This document shows, one piece after another, positions 18,056 to 26,514 of a stretch of 54,777 bases of DNA. The notes beneath the pieces are model-generated. The model was not told the DNA's origin, made no database searches, and saw nothing but the letters and a program-made list of their open reading frames with translations. The stretch is from NCBI GenBank assembly GCA_021372515.1, contig JAJFUG010000083.1, positions 1 to 54,777 on the forward strand, read 5' to 3'. Both the position numbers and the translations under genes were made by a program. The stretch's first letter is position 1. Each line of letters opens with the position of its first letter. This DNA is from a bacterium (GTDB taxonomy: Bacteria > Gemmatimonadota > Glassbacteria > GWA2-58-10).

Positions 18056-18236
18056 GTATTAAGTGCAGAACCGGGTTTTCTCGGGCGCCTGGATGCGCTC
18101 GGGCCCGGCCCTTCCGCTGCTGAGCCGGGTCCCGGCCGACAGATGGATGTGGCGGCGGTTCCGGCCCGCTTTCAACTCCGGAAAAGCGCCGCGGGAGGGA
18201 ATCACAATCCCGAATTCATGAGGCAGAGAAGAGCAG

Positions 18237-20183
18237 ATGGCAGAACCGGAAGAGAAGGGATCGAACCCCACGGTGGATTATGATGTGACCCTTTTCACCG
18301 ACACCGATTACTACCTTTTCGCCGAGGGGAGCCATTTTCAGCTATACGACAAGCTGGGTTCACACCGGATGGAGGTGGATGGGCGGCCGGGGGTCTATTT
18401 CGCGGTCTGGGCGCCCAATGCCTTTACCGTATCGGTGATCGGGGATTTCAACGACTGGATGCCCGGCTTGCACCGTCTGGGCCGCCGTCATCTCGACTCC
18501 GGCATCTGGGAGGGGTTCATCCCCGGCCTGGACAAGGGCTGCCTGTACAAGTACCACATCGAGTCGAAGATCAACGGCTACCGGGTGGAGAAAGCCGACC
18601 CTTACGGCCTGTACCACGAGGTTGCCCCGCGCACCGGCTCGGTGGTCTGGGACCTGGACTACGAGTGGGGTGACGCCGGGTGGATGTCAGGCCGCCGGGA
18701 GCACAACTCCCTGGACCACCCGATGTCGGTCTACGAGGTGCACCTGGGCTCCTGGCAGCGTGTCCCAGAGGAGGGGAACCGTCACCTGTCCTACCGCGAG
18801 CTGGCCCCGCGCCTGGCCAACTATGTCAGGGAACTCGGGTTCACGCACGTGGAGTTCCTGCCCATGATGGAGCACCCGTTTTACGGCTCCTGGGGCTACC
18901 AGGTCCTGGGGTTCTTCGCCCCGACCAGCCGCTACGGCACCCCGCAGGATTTCATGTACCTGGTGGACTACCTGCACCGCGAGGGCATCGGGGTGATCCT
19001 TGACTGGGTGCCCAGCCATTTCCCCAGCGACATCCACGGCCTGGTCTATTTCGACGGGACGCACCTGTACGAGCACGAGGACGACCGGCGCGGCTATCAC
19101 CCGGAATGGACCAGCTACATTTTCAACTACGGCCGGCACGAGGTGCGCAATTTCCTCATCTCCAGCGCCCTGTTCTGGCTGAAGAAATACCATGTGGACG
19201 GTCTGCGGGTGGATGCGGTGGCCTCGATGCTCTATCTCGATTACGCCCGCCGCGACGGCCAGTGGCTGCCCAATCGCTACGGCGGCAAGGAAAACCTGGA
19301 GGCGATCTATTTCCTGCGCCGCATGAACGAGGTGCTCTACTCCGAGGAACCGGACGTCAACGTGATCGCCGAGGAATCCACCGCCTGGCCCATGGTCACC
19401 CGTCCCACCAGCGTGGGCGGGCTGGGTTTCGGCCTCAAGTGGAACATGGGCTGGATGCACGACATCCTGTTCTATTTCTCGCGCGACCCTGTATACCGCA
19501 GCTACCACCACAACCAGATCACGTTCAGTATCTGGTATGCGTTCACCGAAAATTTCATGCTGCCGCTCAGCCATGACGAGGTGGTGCACGGCAAAGGCTC
19601 GCTGATCAACAAGATGCCGGGCGACACCTGGCAGAAATTCGCCAACCTGCGGTTGCTGTTCGCTTTCATGTTCACCCATCCGGGCAAGAAACTGCTGTTC
19701 ATGGGCGGTGAGTTCGGCCAGTGGCGCGAGTGGACGCACGATGAGAGCCTGGACTGGCACCTGCTGGAGCAGCCCGCGCACCAGGGGCTCAAACGCTGGC
19801 TGGGCGACCTGAACCGTTTCTACTGCAGCAACCCCACCCTCTTCGAGCTGGATTTCGAGGCCGGCGGGTTCGAGTGGGTCGATTTCAACGACTGGCAGCA
19901 GAGCGTGGTCAGTTTCCTGCGCAAAGGGAAAACCAACGGACAATACACGCTCGTGGCCTGCAATTTCACCCCCGTGCCCCGTCATAATTATATTGTCGGC
20001 GTACCGGAGGGTGGGTTCTGGAAAGAAAACCTGAACAGCGACGCCGTGGAGTACGGGGGAGGCGGTGTCGGGAACAAGGGCGGCATGGAAGCCATTCCCC
20101 ACGGCTCGCACGGACGGCCCTGTTCGCTGGAGCTGGAGTTGCCCCCCCTGGGCGCCGTGATCCTTACTCGCGGCTTGCAGTGA
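18237..20183 (+). CDS. glgB: 1,4-alpha-glucan branching enzyme
   Basis: A 648-residue GH13 enzyme that makes alpha-1,6 branches in glycogen. An N-terminal CBM48-type domain is seen ([20 protein letters not shown], then FNDW). The GH13 barrel has the nucleophile D326 ([17 protein letters not shown]), the acid/base E379 (VIAEES) and the third carboxylate in [12 protein letters not shown]. The C-terminal beta domain is present with an insertion of about 30 residues ([10 protein letters not shown] region). The ATG at 18237 follows GAGAAGAG. It stands with malQ in a glycogen/maltodextrin cluster; no glgC or glgA is in the window. Confidence 0.95.
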   Translation: MAEPEEKGSNPTVDYDVTLFTDTDYYLFAEGSHFQLYDKLGSHRMEVDGRPGVYFAVWAPNAFTVSVIGDFNDWMPGLHRLGRRHLDSGIWEGFIPGLDKGCLYKYHIESKINGYRVEKADPYGLYHEVAPRTGSVVWDLDYEWGDAGWMSGRREHNSLDHPMSVYEVHLGSWQRVPEEGNRHLSYRELAPRLANYVRELGFTHVEFLPMMEHPFYGSWGYQVLGFFAPTSRYGTPQDFMYLVDYLHREGIGVILDWVPSHFPSDIHGLVYFDGTHLYEHEDDRRGYHPEWTSYIFNYGRHEVRNFLISSALFWLKKYHVDGLRVDAVASMLYLDYARRDGQWLPNRYGGKENLEAIYFLRRMNEVLYSEEPDVNVIAEESTAWPMVTRPTSVGGLGFGLKWNMGWMHDILFYFSRDPVYRSYHHNQITFSIWYAFTENFMLPLSHDEVVHGKGSLINKMPGDTWQKFANLRLLFAFMFTHPGKKLLFMGGEFGQWREWTHDESLDWHLLEQPAHQGLKRWLGDLNRFYCSNPTLFELDFEAGGFEWVDFNDWQQSVVSFLRKGKTNGQYTLVACNFTPVPRHNYIVGVPEGGFWKENLNSDAVEYGGGGVGNKGGMEAIPHGSHGRPCSLELELPPLGAVILTRGLQ

Positions 20184-20272
20184 CGCACTATCCCATGCAG
20201 TCAAACGGGGCCTTGCCAACCGGCCCCGGTCGAACGGCCGATAAACCCGGCAATCCTTGAAAGGAGATCAAA

Positions 20273-20488
20273 ATGAAGGATCAGATCGGCATTACCGCCG
20301 GCAAGCTTTGGAACTACCTGCGGGACAAGGATGAGACGAACATCGCCGCGCTTCCGAAAGCGCTGGACGAGAAAGCCCTTGTGGTGCAGATGGCCCTGGG
20401 CTGGCTGGCCCGCGAGGACAAGGTGGAATTCCGCATCGATGGGGCGAAGAACCTGGTCTCAATTGTCCCGAGCGAAAAAGGCAACTGA
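20273..20488 (+). CDS. Small winged-helix protein (DUF2582-like)
   Basis: A 71-residue protein that fits the short winged helix-turn-helix family formerly named DUF2582. Its features are GITAGKLWNYL, then ALDEKALVVQMALGWLARED and a beta wing KVEFRID. A strong AAAGGAGAT site precedes ATG 20273. It lies 89 nt after glgB, past a hairpin at about 20206-20229 (GGGGCC with GGCCCC), and is closed by tandem terminators. The family is widespread in anaerobes; its DNA target is unknown. Being next to glgB hints at a link to reserve carbohydrate control, but that is inference. Confidence 0.8.
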   Translation: MKDQIGITAGKLWNYLRDKDETNIAALPKALDEKALVVQMALGWLAREDKVEFRIDGAKNLVSIVPSEKGN

Positions 20489-20502
20489 CAGGTTTCCTTT
20501 AA

Positions 20503-20545
20503 CCCGGGCGGACAGCCGGTCCGGCACCGCCCGGGCTTCTTTTTT
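20503..20545 (+). terminator. Terminator after the winged-helix gene
   Basis: A 9-bp GC stem CCCGGGCGG (20503-20511) pairs with CCGCCCGGG (20527-20535), followed by a T-rich tail to 20545. The spacing of 15 nt after the stop codon is typical. Confidence 0.88.
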
Positions 20546-20590
20546 CCGGACAGGTTGAGCGTTTCTCACGCCCGGCCTGTCCGGTTTCTT
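20546..20590 (+). terminator. Second, tandem terminator-like hairpin
   Basis: CCGGACAGG (20546-20554) pairs with CCTGTCCGG (20576-20584), followed by TTTCTT. It starts directly after the T-run of the first terminator. The arm word is shared with the hairpin at 17856-17886. Confidence 0.6.
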
Positions 20591-20713
20591 GCATCCGGCC
20601 GGACGCGGGTCATCTTGTGCGCCGCGCGGTGGAGGCCCAACCTCGGGAAACAGAACGCTGTCCGCGGCCGCGAGCTGCCGCGCGGCAGGCGGAGCTATCA
20701 GCCAGGAGACAGA

Positions 20714-22213
20714 ATGAAGACCAGGGGCGGCGGCGTCCTTTTGCACGTAAGCTCTCTACCCTCGCCTTTCGGCGTGGGCGACCTGGGTCCTGCGGCCCGG
20801 CGCTTTGTCGATTTCCTGGCCGCCGCGGGCCAGATCTACTGGCAGATACTGCCGCTCAACCCGACCGACCCGCTCTACGACAACTCACCCTACCATAGTA
20901 TCTCGGCGTTCGCTTTCAACCCGCTCTTTATCAGCCCGGAGCTGCTGGTGCGCGACGGCCTGCTGGCCGAGGGCGAGCTGGAGCCGGTGGTCCCGGAGCT
21001 TGCTTCGCGGGCCGAGTACGAGAAAGCCATCGCCGTGCATTCCAGGCTGCTGCCCCTGGCTTTCGAGCGCTGGCGCGGGGCGGGTGTCACGGACTGCGAA
21101 TACGGGCGTTTCATCCGGCGCGAGTCCTGGTGGCTGGAGGATTTCAGCCTGTTCCAGGCCCTCAAGGTCGAGTTCGGCGCGCGGGCCTGGGTCGACTGGG
21201 CGCCCGAGCTGCGCGACCGTCACCCCGGGGCCCTGGAAGCCGCACGCCACCGTCACGCCGACCGGATCGCCCTGGAGAAATTCACCCAGTACATCTTCCA
21301 CCGCCAGTGGAGCGAGCTGAAAAATTACGCCGCCGAGCGCGGGGTGCACGTGATCGGCGACCTGCCGATCTACGTGGACGCCGACAGCGTGGACCTCTGG
21401 TCGCACCCACACCTGTTCAAGCTGGACGGGGCCAAGCGTCCCTGGGTGGTGGCCGGTGTGCCGCCCGACTATTTCAGCGCCACGGGCCAGCTCTGGGGCA
21501 ACCCGGTCTATAACTGGGAGGCCCTTCGCGCGGAGGGCTTCCGCTGGTGGATCGAAAGAATCCACCACAACCTGCGCCTGTTCGACCGGGTGCGGATCGA
21601 CCATTTCCGGGGGCTGGTGGCCTGCTGGGAGATACCGGCCGGGGCCCAGACCGCGGTGAGCGGCCGCTGGGTCGAGGCGCCGGTGAGTGATTTTCTGGTT
21701 CGTCTGGCCCGCTCCAGCGCCAGCCTGCCCATCATCGCCGAGGACCTGGGCCTGATCACCCCGGACGTGCGCGAAGCGATGAGCCAGTTCGGACTTCCGG
21801 GCATGAAAGTGCTGCTTTTCGCTTTCGGCGGCGACATGGCCCGCAACCCCTACATCCCGCACAACGTGCCCGAGGATTGTATCTACTACACCGGCACCCA
21901 CGACAACAATACCGCCCGCGGCTGGTTCGAGACCGAGGCCGGCCCGTCCGAGCGGGGCAACCTCAACGCCTACCTGGGACGGGAGGCCGACGCCGAAAGC
22001 GTGGCCTGGGACCTGATCCGCCTGGTGCTCAGCTCGCGCGCCGACACCGCGGTCCTGCCGCTTCAGGACATCCTGGGGCTGGATGCCTCCGCGCGGATGA
22101 ACGTGCCCTCCACGGCCCACGGCAACTGGCGCTGGCGCTGCAACGAGGAACACCTGTGCGACGGGGTGGCCGGGCGGCTCCTGGCCGCCACACGGATCTA
22201 CGGCCGCGGCTGA
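20714..22213 (+). CDS. malQ: 4-alpha-glucanotransferase (amylomaltase)
   Basis: A 499-residue GH77 enzyme that moves maltosyl segments between alpha-1,4-glucans. N-terminal RGGGVLLHVSSLPSPFGVGD and LPLNPTDPLYDNSPYHS are diagnostic. The nucleophile lies in VRIDHFRGL, the acid/base in IIAEDLG and the third acid in YTGTHDNNTARGW. The length is that of the short bacterial amylomaltases (about 500 residues). The start is ATG 20714 with CCAGGAG five nt upstream; an in-frame upstream ATG lies inside the terminator region and is not credible. It acts with GlgB in glycogen or maltodextrin turnover. Confidence 0.95.
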   Translation: MKTRGGGVLLHVSSLPSPFGVGDLGPAARRFVDFLAAAGQIYWQILPLNPTDPLYDNSPYHSISAFAFNPLFISPELLVRDGLLAEGELEPVVPELASRAEYEKAIAVHSRLLPLAFERWRGAGVTDCEYGRFIRRESWWLEDFSLFQALKVEFGARAWVDWAPELRDRHPGALEAARHRHADRIALEKFTQYIFHRQWSELKNYAAERGVHVIGDLPIYVDADSVDLWSHPHLFKLDGAKRPWVVAGVPPDYFSATGQLWGNPVYNWEALRAEGFRWWIERIHHNLRLFDRVRIDHFRGLVACWEIPAGAQTAVSGRWVEAPVSDFLVRLARSSASLPIIAEDLGLITPDVREAMSQFGLPGMKVLLFAFGGDMARNPYIPHNVPEDCIYYTGTHDNNTARGWFETEAGPSERGNLNAYLGREADAESVAWDLIRLVLSSRADTAVLPLQDILGLDASARMNVPSTAHGNWRWRCNEEHLCDGVAGRLLAATRIYGRG

Positions 22214-22234
22214 GGCTCTTCTGAAATTCCGGGA

Positions 22235-22606
22235 TCAATAATCGACATAGCGGCGCAGGATGTCGCGGGCCTCGGGGTGGCCCAGAGCGGCCGCCTCGCG
22301 CAGGTCCTGCACGGCCTGACGGGTGAATGGCTCGTCCGTGACCTGCTGGGTGAAACGGAAACGCATGAAATAGGCCTCGGCGTCGCGGGGGTCGCGGCGA
22401 AGCACTGCGCTCACCTCGGTTATCGCGTCGCGGTAGTTGCCCAGTGAGGCCTGGATCCAGGCTTTTTTTTTCAATTTGCGGGTGGCGGCGGTGTCGACAG
22501 GAGCGGCGCTTTCAAGCGCCTGTAGCCGCTGTTCCGGCTGCGGCTCGGTGCAGCCTGACACGAGAAGCGAAACGGTCAGTAGGAATACGTGCAGTGCGGT
22601 TTTCAT
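22235..22606 (-). CDS. Small TPR-containing lipoprotein
   Basis: A 123-residue protein with a lipoprotein signal (hydrophobic FLLTVSLLV, lipobox VSGC, C19). A linker follows, then about 75 residues with TPR-like helices (KAWIQASLGNYRDAITEVSA, then RDPRDAEAYFMRFRF) and a last helix pair resembling a Sel1/ankyrin end (REAAALGHPEARDILRRYV). It probably serves as a protein-contact module on the periplasmic side of a membrane. It starts 15 nt after the PilZ gene on the same strand, so the two are likely co-transcribed. Convergent with malQ (21-nt gap). Confidence 0.7.
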   Translation of the reverse strand: MKTALHVFLLTVSLLVSGCTEPQPEQRLQALESAAPVDTAATRKLKKKAWIQASLGNYRDAITEVSAVLRRDPRDAEAYFMRFRFTQQVTDEPFTRQAVQDLREAAALGHPEARDILRRYVDY

Positions 22607-22621
22607 ACCCGTTACGGCGGG

Positions 22622-22897
22622 TCAGTCTTCATCGGCGGAAAATTCGATCCCGTAGGTCATCCCGCCGTCCGGGGTCTTCTCGGCCCGGGCGAGCTGGGCC
22701 TTGCGGTCCACCAGAGCCCCGTCCACCAGGAACCGTATCCTGAGACTCAACGGACGGTCCATGTCGATCCGCAGACCTGTATCGGACATGTCCACGGTCA
22801 TGGCCTGAATCACCTCGGCCCCGACCACCAGGTCGACATCCGTGATGAAGGGTTCCCTTTCGGCACGCCTTCCGTTCGGGTCCTTACCGGCAATCAC
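22622..22897 (-). CDS. PilZ-domain protein, probable c-di-GMP binding
   Basis: A 91-residue single PilZ domain. Both halves of the c-di-GMP motif are visible: RRAERE near residue 10 (RxxxR) and DMSDTGLRI near residue 36 (DxSxxG). The start is GTG 22897 with AAAGGGG six nt upstream. Such proteins respond to cyclic di-GMP in motility, adhesion or exopolysaccharide control. It is the first gene of a two-gene unit with the TPR lipoprotein. Confidence 0.85.
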   Translation of the reverse strand: MIAGKDPNGRRAEREPFITDVDLVVGAEVIQAMTVDMSDTGLRIDMDRPLSLRIRFLVDGALVDRKAQLARAEKTPDGGMTYGIEFSADED

Positions 22898-23115
22898 GGT
22901 GCACCCCTTTCATGCGTAATGCAATACCGCTCAAGAAAATACTAACGAACAACGTTCTCAAGGTTTTCTAAAGATATTAGCTCATTTCTGAAATGTCAAC
23001 TCTGAAGTGAATTCCTGCTATATATTTTGTGCTGCTATTTTCCAGTGGAATGTTTTTAGAACGACAACAGGACTGCAGTTCGCCGGCCGGGCCGCACCCG
23101 GAGAGGAACTGGTCG

Positions 23116-23152
23116 AAAAGAAAAGGGACCGCACCATGAAAGAAGCGGTCCC
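23116..23152 (-). terminator. Terminator of tRNA-Thr
   Basis: On the minus strand GGGACCGC (23145-23152) pairs with GCGGTCCC (23125-23132), followed by TTTTCTTTT (23116-23124). The hairpin starts 7 nt after the CCA end. Confidence 0.88.
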
Positions 23153-23159
23153 CTCATAC

Positions 23160-23235
23160 TGGAGCCACCACCCGGAATCGAACCGGGGACCTACGCATTA
23201 CGAGTGCGTTGCTCTACCAGCTGAGCTATGGTGGC
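23160..23235 (-). tRNA. tRNA-Thr(CGT)
   Basis: A 76-nt cloverleaf with a 7-bp acceptor stem (GCCACCA/TGGTGGC), a D-arm starting TAGCTCAGCTGG, the anticodon stem ACGCA/TGCGT with loop CTCGTAA (anticodon CGT, codon ACG), a T-arm with GGTTCGATTCC, and an encoded CCA end. The discriminator base is T. It is transcribed alone from its own promoter and ended by its own terminator. Confidence 0.96.
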
Positions 23236-23259
23236 CTGAAATCGTAAAAAAGAGATAGA

Positions 23260-23288
23260 AAAATAATCCCCTGGGGCGGATTCGTCAA
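23260..23288 (-). promoter_or_regulatory. Promoter of tRNA-Thr
   Basis: On the minus strand the -35 box TTGACG (23283-23288) and the -10 box TATTTT (23260-23265) are 17 nt apart. The start point near 23253 leaves a leader of under 20 nt before the mature tRNA. Confidence 0.65.
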
Positions 23289-23417
23289 GTACGTCAAGAG
23301 TTTCGCCCCTCACCCCCGTCCCTTGCTTGCCGCGGCCCGGGGACTGAAGTATTTTCGTGGTACGAGGGCATTCGGACAAAAGTGTGGAAAACAACTCACC
23401 AGACCCAGGAGAGCGGC

Positions 23418-24437
23418 ATGCAGACTGAACAGAAGAAAATCAGGCTCGGGCTGATCGGCGCGGGCATAATCGCCAGCGAATCACACGCCCCGGCGCTGGA
23501 ACGCCTGCGGGACAAGCTGGAGGTCACGGCGGTCTGCAACCGGAGCGCGGCCAAGGCCGAGGCCCTGGCCGACCGTCTGGGCGTTCCGCGCAGGATGATC
23601 TGGCAGGACTGGCAGCGCTTTATCGCCGAGGCCCCGCTGGATGCGGTGCTGGTCTGCCTGCCAATCGGCATGAACTACCCGGTGAGCGAGGCGGCGGCCA
23701 GAGCCGGCAAGCATGTGCTGTGCGAAAAGCCCGCCGGGACAAGCCTGGACGAGGCCCGCGCCACGGTGGGCCTGGGCAGGCGCTGCGGAGTGACCTACAT
23801 GGTGGCCGAGGACTGCCACTACACGCCCTGTTTCACCCGGGCGGCCCAACTGGTGCGTCAGGGCGCGATCGGGCGGCTGGTCTCGATCAGTTGGAGCCCG
23901 CTGGGGTTCATGCCCCTGGACAACAAGTACGCCCGCACCGGGTGGCGTATCCACCACGACTACCCCGGCGGCTACCTTCTGGACGGTGGAGTGCACAATA
24001 TCCACGTACTGCAGATGCTGGCCGGAAAGGTAAACTCGGTCAAGGCCGAGGTGCGCTCGGTGGAACCGCGCCTGGGCGAGCTGGACCACGCGTTCTGCCT
24101 GTTGAACCATGACAGCGGAGTGCTCAGCTCACTCAACCTGAGCTGGCGGGCCAAAGACCGCGGCGACAACCCGCTCAAGGCTTTCGGGACCGAGGGGAGC
24201 CTGATCGTGGAATGGGAACGGATAATTAAGCTGGACCTGGAGGGAAAAGAGGAAGTTATCGAGGTCGGCGCGGAGGACGGTTTCTATCTGGAGGAACTGG
24301 ATTTCCACCGCGCAATCACCGTTGGTGCGACACCGGACTGCACGCCGGAGAGCACGGCCCGGGATGTGGCCGTGGCCCTGGCGCTGCTGGAGGCGGCCCG
24401 TAGCGGCTCGGCCGCCGGAGTGGCCCCGGTGGCCTGA
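23418..24437 (+). CDS. Gfo/Idh/MocA-family oxidoreductase
   Basis: A 339-residue NAD(P)-dependent dehydrogenase. The Rossmann start IRLGLIGAGIIASESHAPAL and the family Lys motif CEKPAGTSLDEA are present. The substrate-domain His motif occurs in DGGVHNIHVLQML. Family members oxidise, reduce or epimerise sugars and cyclitols. The chosen start ATG 23418 has AGGAGAG five nt upstream; an in-frame ATG at 23382 has no site. No transporter or kinase is adjacent, so the sugar cannot be named. The gene ends at the hairpin at 24499. Confidence 0.9.
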   Translation: MQTEQKKIRLGLIGAGIIASESHAPALERLRDKLEVTAVCNRSAAKAEALADRLGVPRRMIWQDWQRFIAEAPLDAVLVCLPIGMNYPVSEAAARAGKHVLCEKPAGTSLDEARATVGLGRRCGVTYMVAEDCHYTPCFTRAAQLVRQGAIGRLVSISWSPLGFMPLDNKYARTGWRIHHDYPGGYLLDGGVHNIHVLQMLAGKVNSVKAEVRSVEPRLGELDHAFCLLNHDSGVLSSLNLSWRAKDRGDNPLKAFGTEGSLIVEWERIIKLDLEGKEEVIEVGAEDGFYLEELDFHRAITVGATPDCTPESTARDVAVALALLEAARSGSAAGVAPVA

Positions 24438-24498
24438 GACCGGCGGAGCGCCCGGTTACTCTGTCTCCCGCCCTTCAAGAGGTGAATTCCCTGCTATC

Positions 24499-24541
24499 AC
24501 CGCCCGGAACCCGCAGCCGCGGGTTTCGGGCGGTTTACTTT
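24499..24541 (+). terminator. Terminator between convergent genes
   Basis: ACCGCCCG and ACCCGC pair with GCGGGT and CGGGCGGT around the loop AGCC, with a 2-nt internal loop, then TTTACTTTT. The T-run overlaps the stop codon region of the opposing PspC gene. Confidence 0.8.
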
Positions 24542-25113
24542 TCCTGCTCGGCGTCACTACCCGGCTGACTCAGGTCGATAGTGCCGGCGGACGATGATTC
24601 CTCCGGGGCTTTCTCGGCCGCGGGGTTCTTGTACTTGGGCTCTTTGCGGCCGGGCGCCACCACCTCGGGGGCGGCGGAATCGCTGCGGCCGGGATAGCTG
24701 GCCACCGGGGGCGGTGCGCTATGGTTGTAGGCGGTAGCGGGCGTGGCATACTGCTGCGCCTGGCTGTCCGCGCCTTTGTCCGACGCCGGGCTTTCCACAT
24801 TCAGCGGGGGCGGCATCAGGAGCCAGAGCACGATATACAGCACCAGACCGAACCCGTAAAACAGCGTGGTCACCACAAACAGCACGCGCAGCGGCAGGAT
24901 CAGCACCGGGGATTCGAACTGCTGGGCCAGGCCGGTGCAGACCCCGGCAATTTTCTTGCCCTGGCTCACCCGTCGCCAGTAGCCGCCGTTGGAATCGGCC
25001 TGCGCCACGCTCGGCTTGTGGCTGAGCATACTTCCGCAGTAGCGGCACTTAATCGCCTCGACCCGGATCATCTCGGCGCAGTAGGGGCACTTTTTCATCC
25101 CGTTATCTTCCAT
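24535..25113 (-). CDS. PspC-domain membrane protein with N-terminal zinc ribbon
   Basis: A 192-residue protein. Residues about 8-27 form a zinc ribbon (CPYCAE, then CRYCGS). A PspC domain follows (about 45-105), with RVSQGKKIAGVCTGLAQQFE leading into one long transmembrane segment ending in LWLLMPPP. The C-terminal 85 residues are Pro/Ala/Ser-rich and charged, probably disordered. PspC proteins take part in the envelope stress response and bind PspB or toxins; this fused form is stand-alone. ATG 25113 has AAGGAGAG; an upstream ATG (25143) is less likely. It lies downstream of the sigma factor pair on the same strand, after a 117-nt gap. Confidence 0.85.
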   Translation of the reverse strand: MEDNGMKKCPYCAEMIRVEAIKCRYCGSMLSHKPSVAQADSNGGYWRRVSQGKKIAGVCTGLAQQFESPVLILPLRVLFVVTTLFYGFGLVLYIVLWLLMPPPLNVESPASDKGADSQAQQYATPATAYNHSAPPPVASYPGRSDSAAPEVVAPGRKEPKYKNPAAEKAPEESSSAGTIDLSQPGSDAEQEK

Positions 25114-25230
25114 CTCTCTCTCCTTGCTTTGGTTTACAGTCATGTTCCTGACACACCGCCGCGCCGGGACACCTTGCGAAAGCTCTACGTCCGCGCAGCG
25201 GAATGCGATATTATTCCGCTCCAGTCCGGC

Positions 25231-25626
25231 TCAGGATTGCCGCTCCCTCGCTGGGACAGCCCGCGGCTGCAACAGCTTGAACGTCACCACCAGCAGTGTC
25301 CCGATAAGGAGAGACACACCGGCCAGCGGCATCCAGAACAGCGAGCGGGTGACATACACGGTCCAGGCGGCCGGCAGGGTGAACCGCAGCACCGTGCCCA
25401 CGGCGAACGTGTAGAACAGGTTCATCGTGAGCACCACCGCCAGCCCGGCGATCAGCATCACTGTCCGTGCCGAGGCCGGCGCGGCCGACTCGGCCCGGGA
25501 GGCGCTGTACAGCAGCTCCTCGCGCATCAGGCGCTTGGTCGCCTCCAGCAGCGAGGCGCGCGGACCGGGCACCCGGTAGGCGGACAGTATCCTCTGGACA
25601 TCCGCATCATTCAAATTCGTTTTCAT
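25231..25626 (-). CDS. Membrane protein coupled to ECF sigma factor (putative anti-sigma)
   Basis: A 131-residue protein with a cytoplasmic N-terminus of about 55 residues and two transmembrane segments (TVMLIAGLAVVLTMNLFYTF and WMPLAGVSLLIGTLLVV). The start ATG 25626 overlaps the end of the sigma gene by 20 nt, with GGAGG six nt upstream, so the two are translationally coupled. The position suggests an anti-sigma factor. The usual zinc anti-sigma motif (HxxxCxxC) is absent, and no known domain is recognised. The functional label is therefore context only. Confidence 0.65.
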   Translation of the reverse strand: MKTNLNDADVQRILSAYRVPGPRASLLEATKRLMREELLYSASRAESAAPASARTVMLIAGLAVVLTMNLFYTFAVGTVLRFTLPAAWTVYVTRSLFWMPLAGVSLLIGTLLVVTFKLLQPRAVPARERQS

Positions 25627-26209
25627 CCTCAGCCTCCGTGGCATACTCCGACGGGTTGAAACCGTCCATCTTTTCCTTGAGGAAGATCATCGCGCGGTGC
25701 AGGCGGCTCTTGACCGTGCCCAGCGGACAATCGATAATTTCGGCAATCTCCTGCTCACTCTTCTCGTTGTAGAACCTCAGCACCACCACTTCCCGCATCT
25801 TGGGCGGCAGGCTGTCCACGATCTTGCGCACCTTCTCGGCCCGCAGGATCGACTCGGCATCCACATCCGGATCCTGAGACAGCTCGGGAGCATCCTCCAA
25901 GGCCACATATTCCCGGCTGGAGGAGCGCCGCATCGAGCTGCGGCTCTGGTTCAAGGCTATCTGGAACAGCCAGGTCGAAAAGCGCGCCTGCCGTCTGAAC
26001 CCACCGATATGCCGGATCACCCGGATCCAGGTCTCCTGAAATATGTCCTCAGCCGTGGCGCTGTCGCCCACCAGCCGCATGATGAAAGCGTACAGCGGCT
26101 TGCTGAACGCATCCACCACCTCGTCGATGGCCTCGGGGTCACCAGACTGAAGTCTGTCCACCAGGGCGGTTTCATCCTCTATTATCGCCCCGGCCAGGGG
26201 ACTTTCCAT
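25607..26209 (-). CDS. ECF-type RNA polymerase sigma factor
   Basis: A 200-residue sigma-70 family protein of the RpoE type. Region 2 (about 25-95) contains DIFQETWIRVIRHIGGFR and FSTWLFQIALNQSRS. After a variable linker, region 4 (about 130-180) has LPPKMREVVVLRFYNEKSEQ and the helix-turn-helix EIAEIIDCPLGTVKSRLHRA. ATG 26209 has AAGGA seven nt upstream. The C-terminal tail is acidic (EAEDENEFE). A candidate self-recognised promoter lies at 26299-26327. The signal is unknown; the coupled membrane protein may control it. Confidence 0.93.
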   Translation of the reverse strand: MESPLAGAIIEDETALVDRLQSGDPEAIDEVVDAFSKPLYAFIMRLVGDSATAEDIFQETWIRVIRHIGGFRRQARFSTWLFQIALNQSRSSMRRSSSREYVALEDAPELSQDPDVDAESILRAEKVRKIVDSLPPKMREVVVLRFYNEKSEQEIAEIIDCPLGTVKSRLHRAMIFLKEKMDGFNPSEYATEAEDENEFE

Positions 26210-26298
26210 CCGCAGGTCCTTGTAGTTTCTGTCTCCGGCCTGTCATTGCTCCTACGCGCACCCGCCAGCCGGAACCCCGAGTTTCATCTTCCAAACAA

Positions 26299-26327
26299 TC
26301 AGACTCGGGGAACTGGCCGACGGTTCA
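26299..26327 (-). promoter_or_regulatory. Candidate autoregulatory ECF promoter
   Basis: On the minus strand TGAACCG (26321-26327), a 16-nt spacer and GTCTGA (26299-26304) resemble the RpoE-type pattern GGAACTT-N15/16-GTCTAA. It lies about 90 nt upstream of the sigma gene. Autoregulation is common for ECF factors. The rest of the 305-base divergent gap 26210-26514 is moderately AT-rich with no other feature recognised. Confidence 0.5.
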
Positions 26328-26514
26328 ATTATTAAGCAGTTTTTCCTGTTTCAGCATTGGGGAAATAATATCAGAATTATCCCACCACGACAAGACAGAT
26401 TGACAGACAACCCGCAGAAAAAGTTACCGTTGAACCAGAGGCACGAGCCGTTTACATTTCCCAGAGGCTAACCAGGCCGCCGTTCCTCCACCACCCATTC
26501 CAGGGAGAAAAGCC

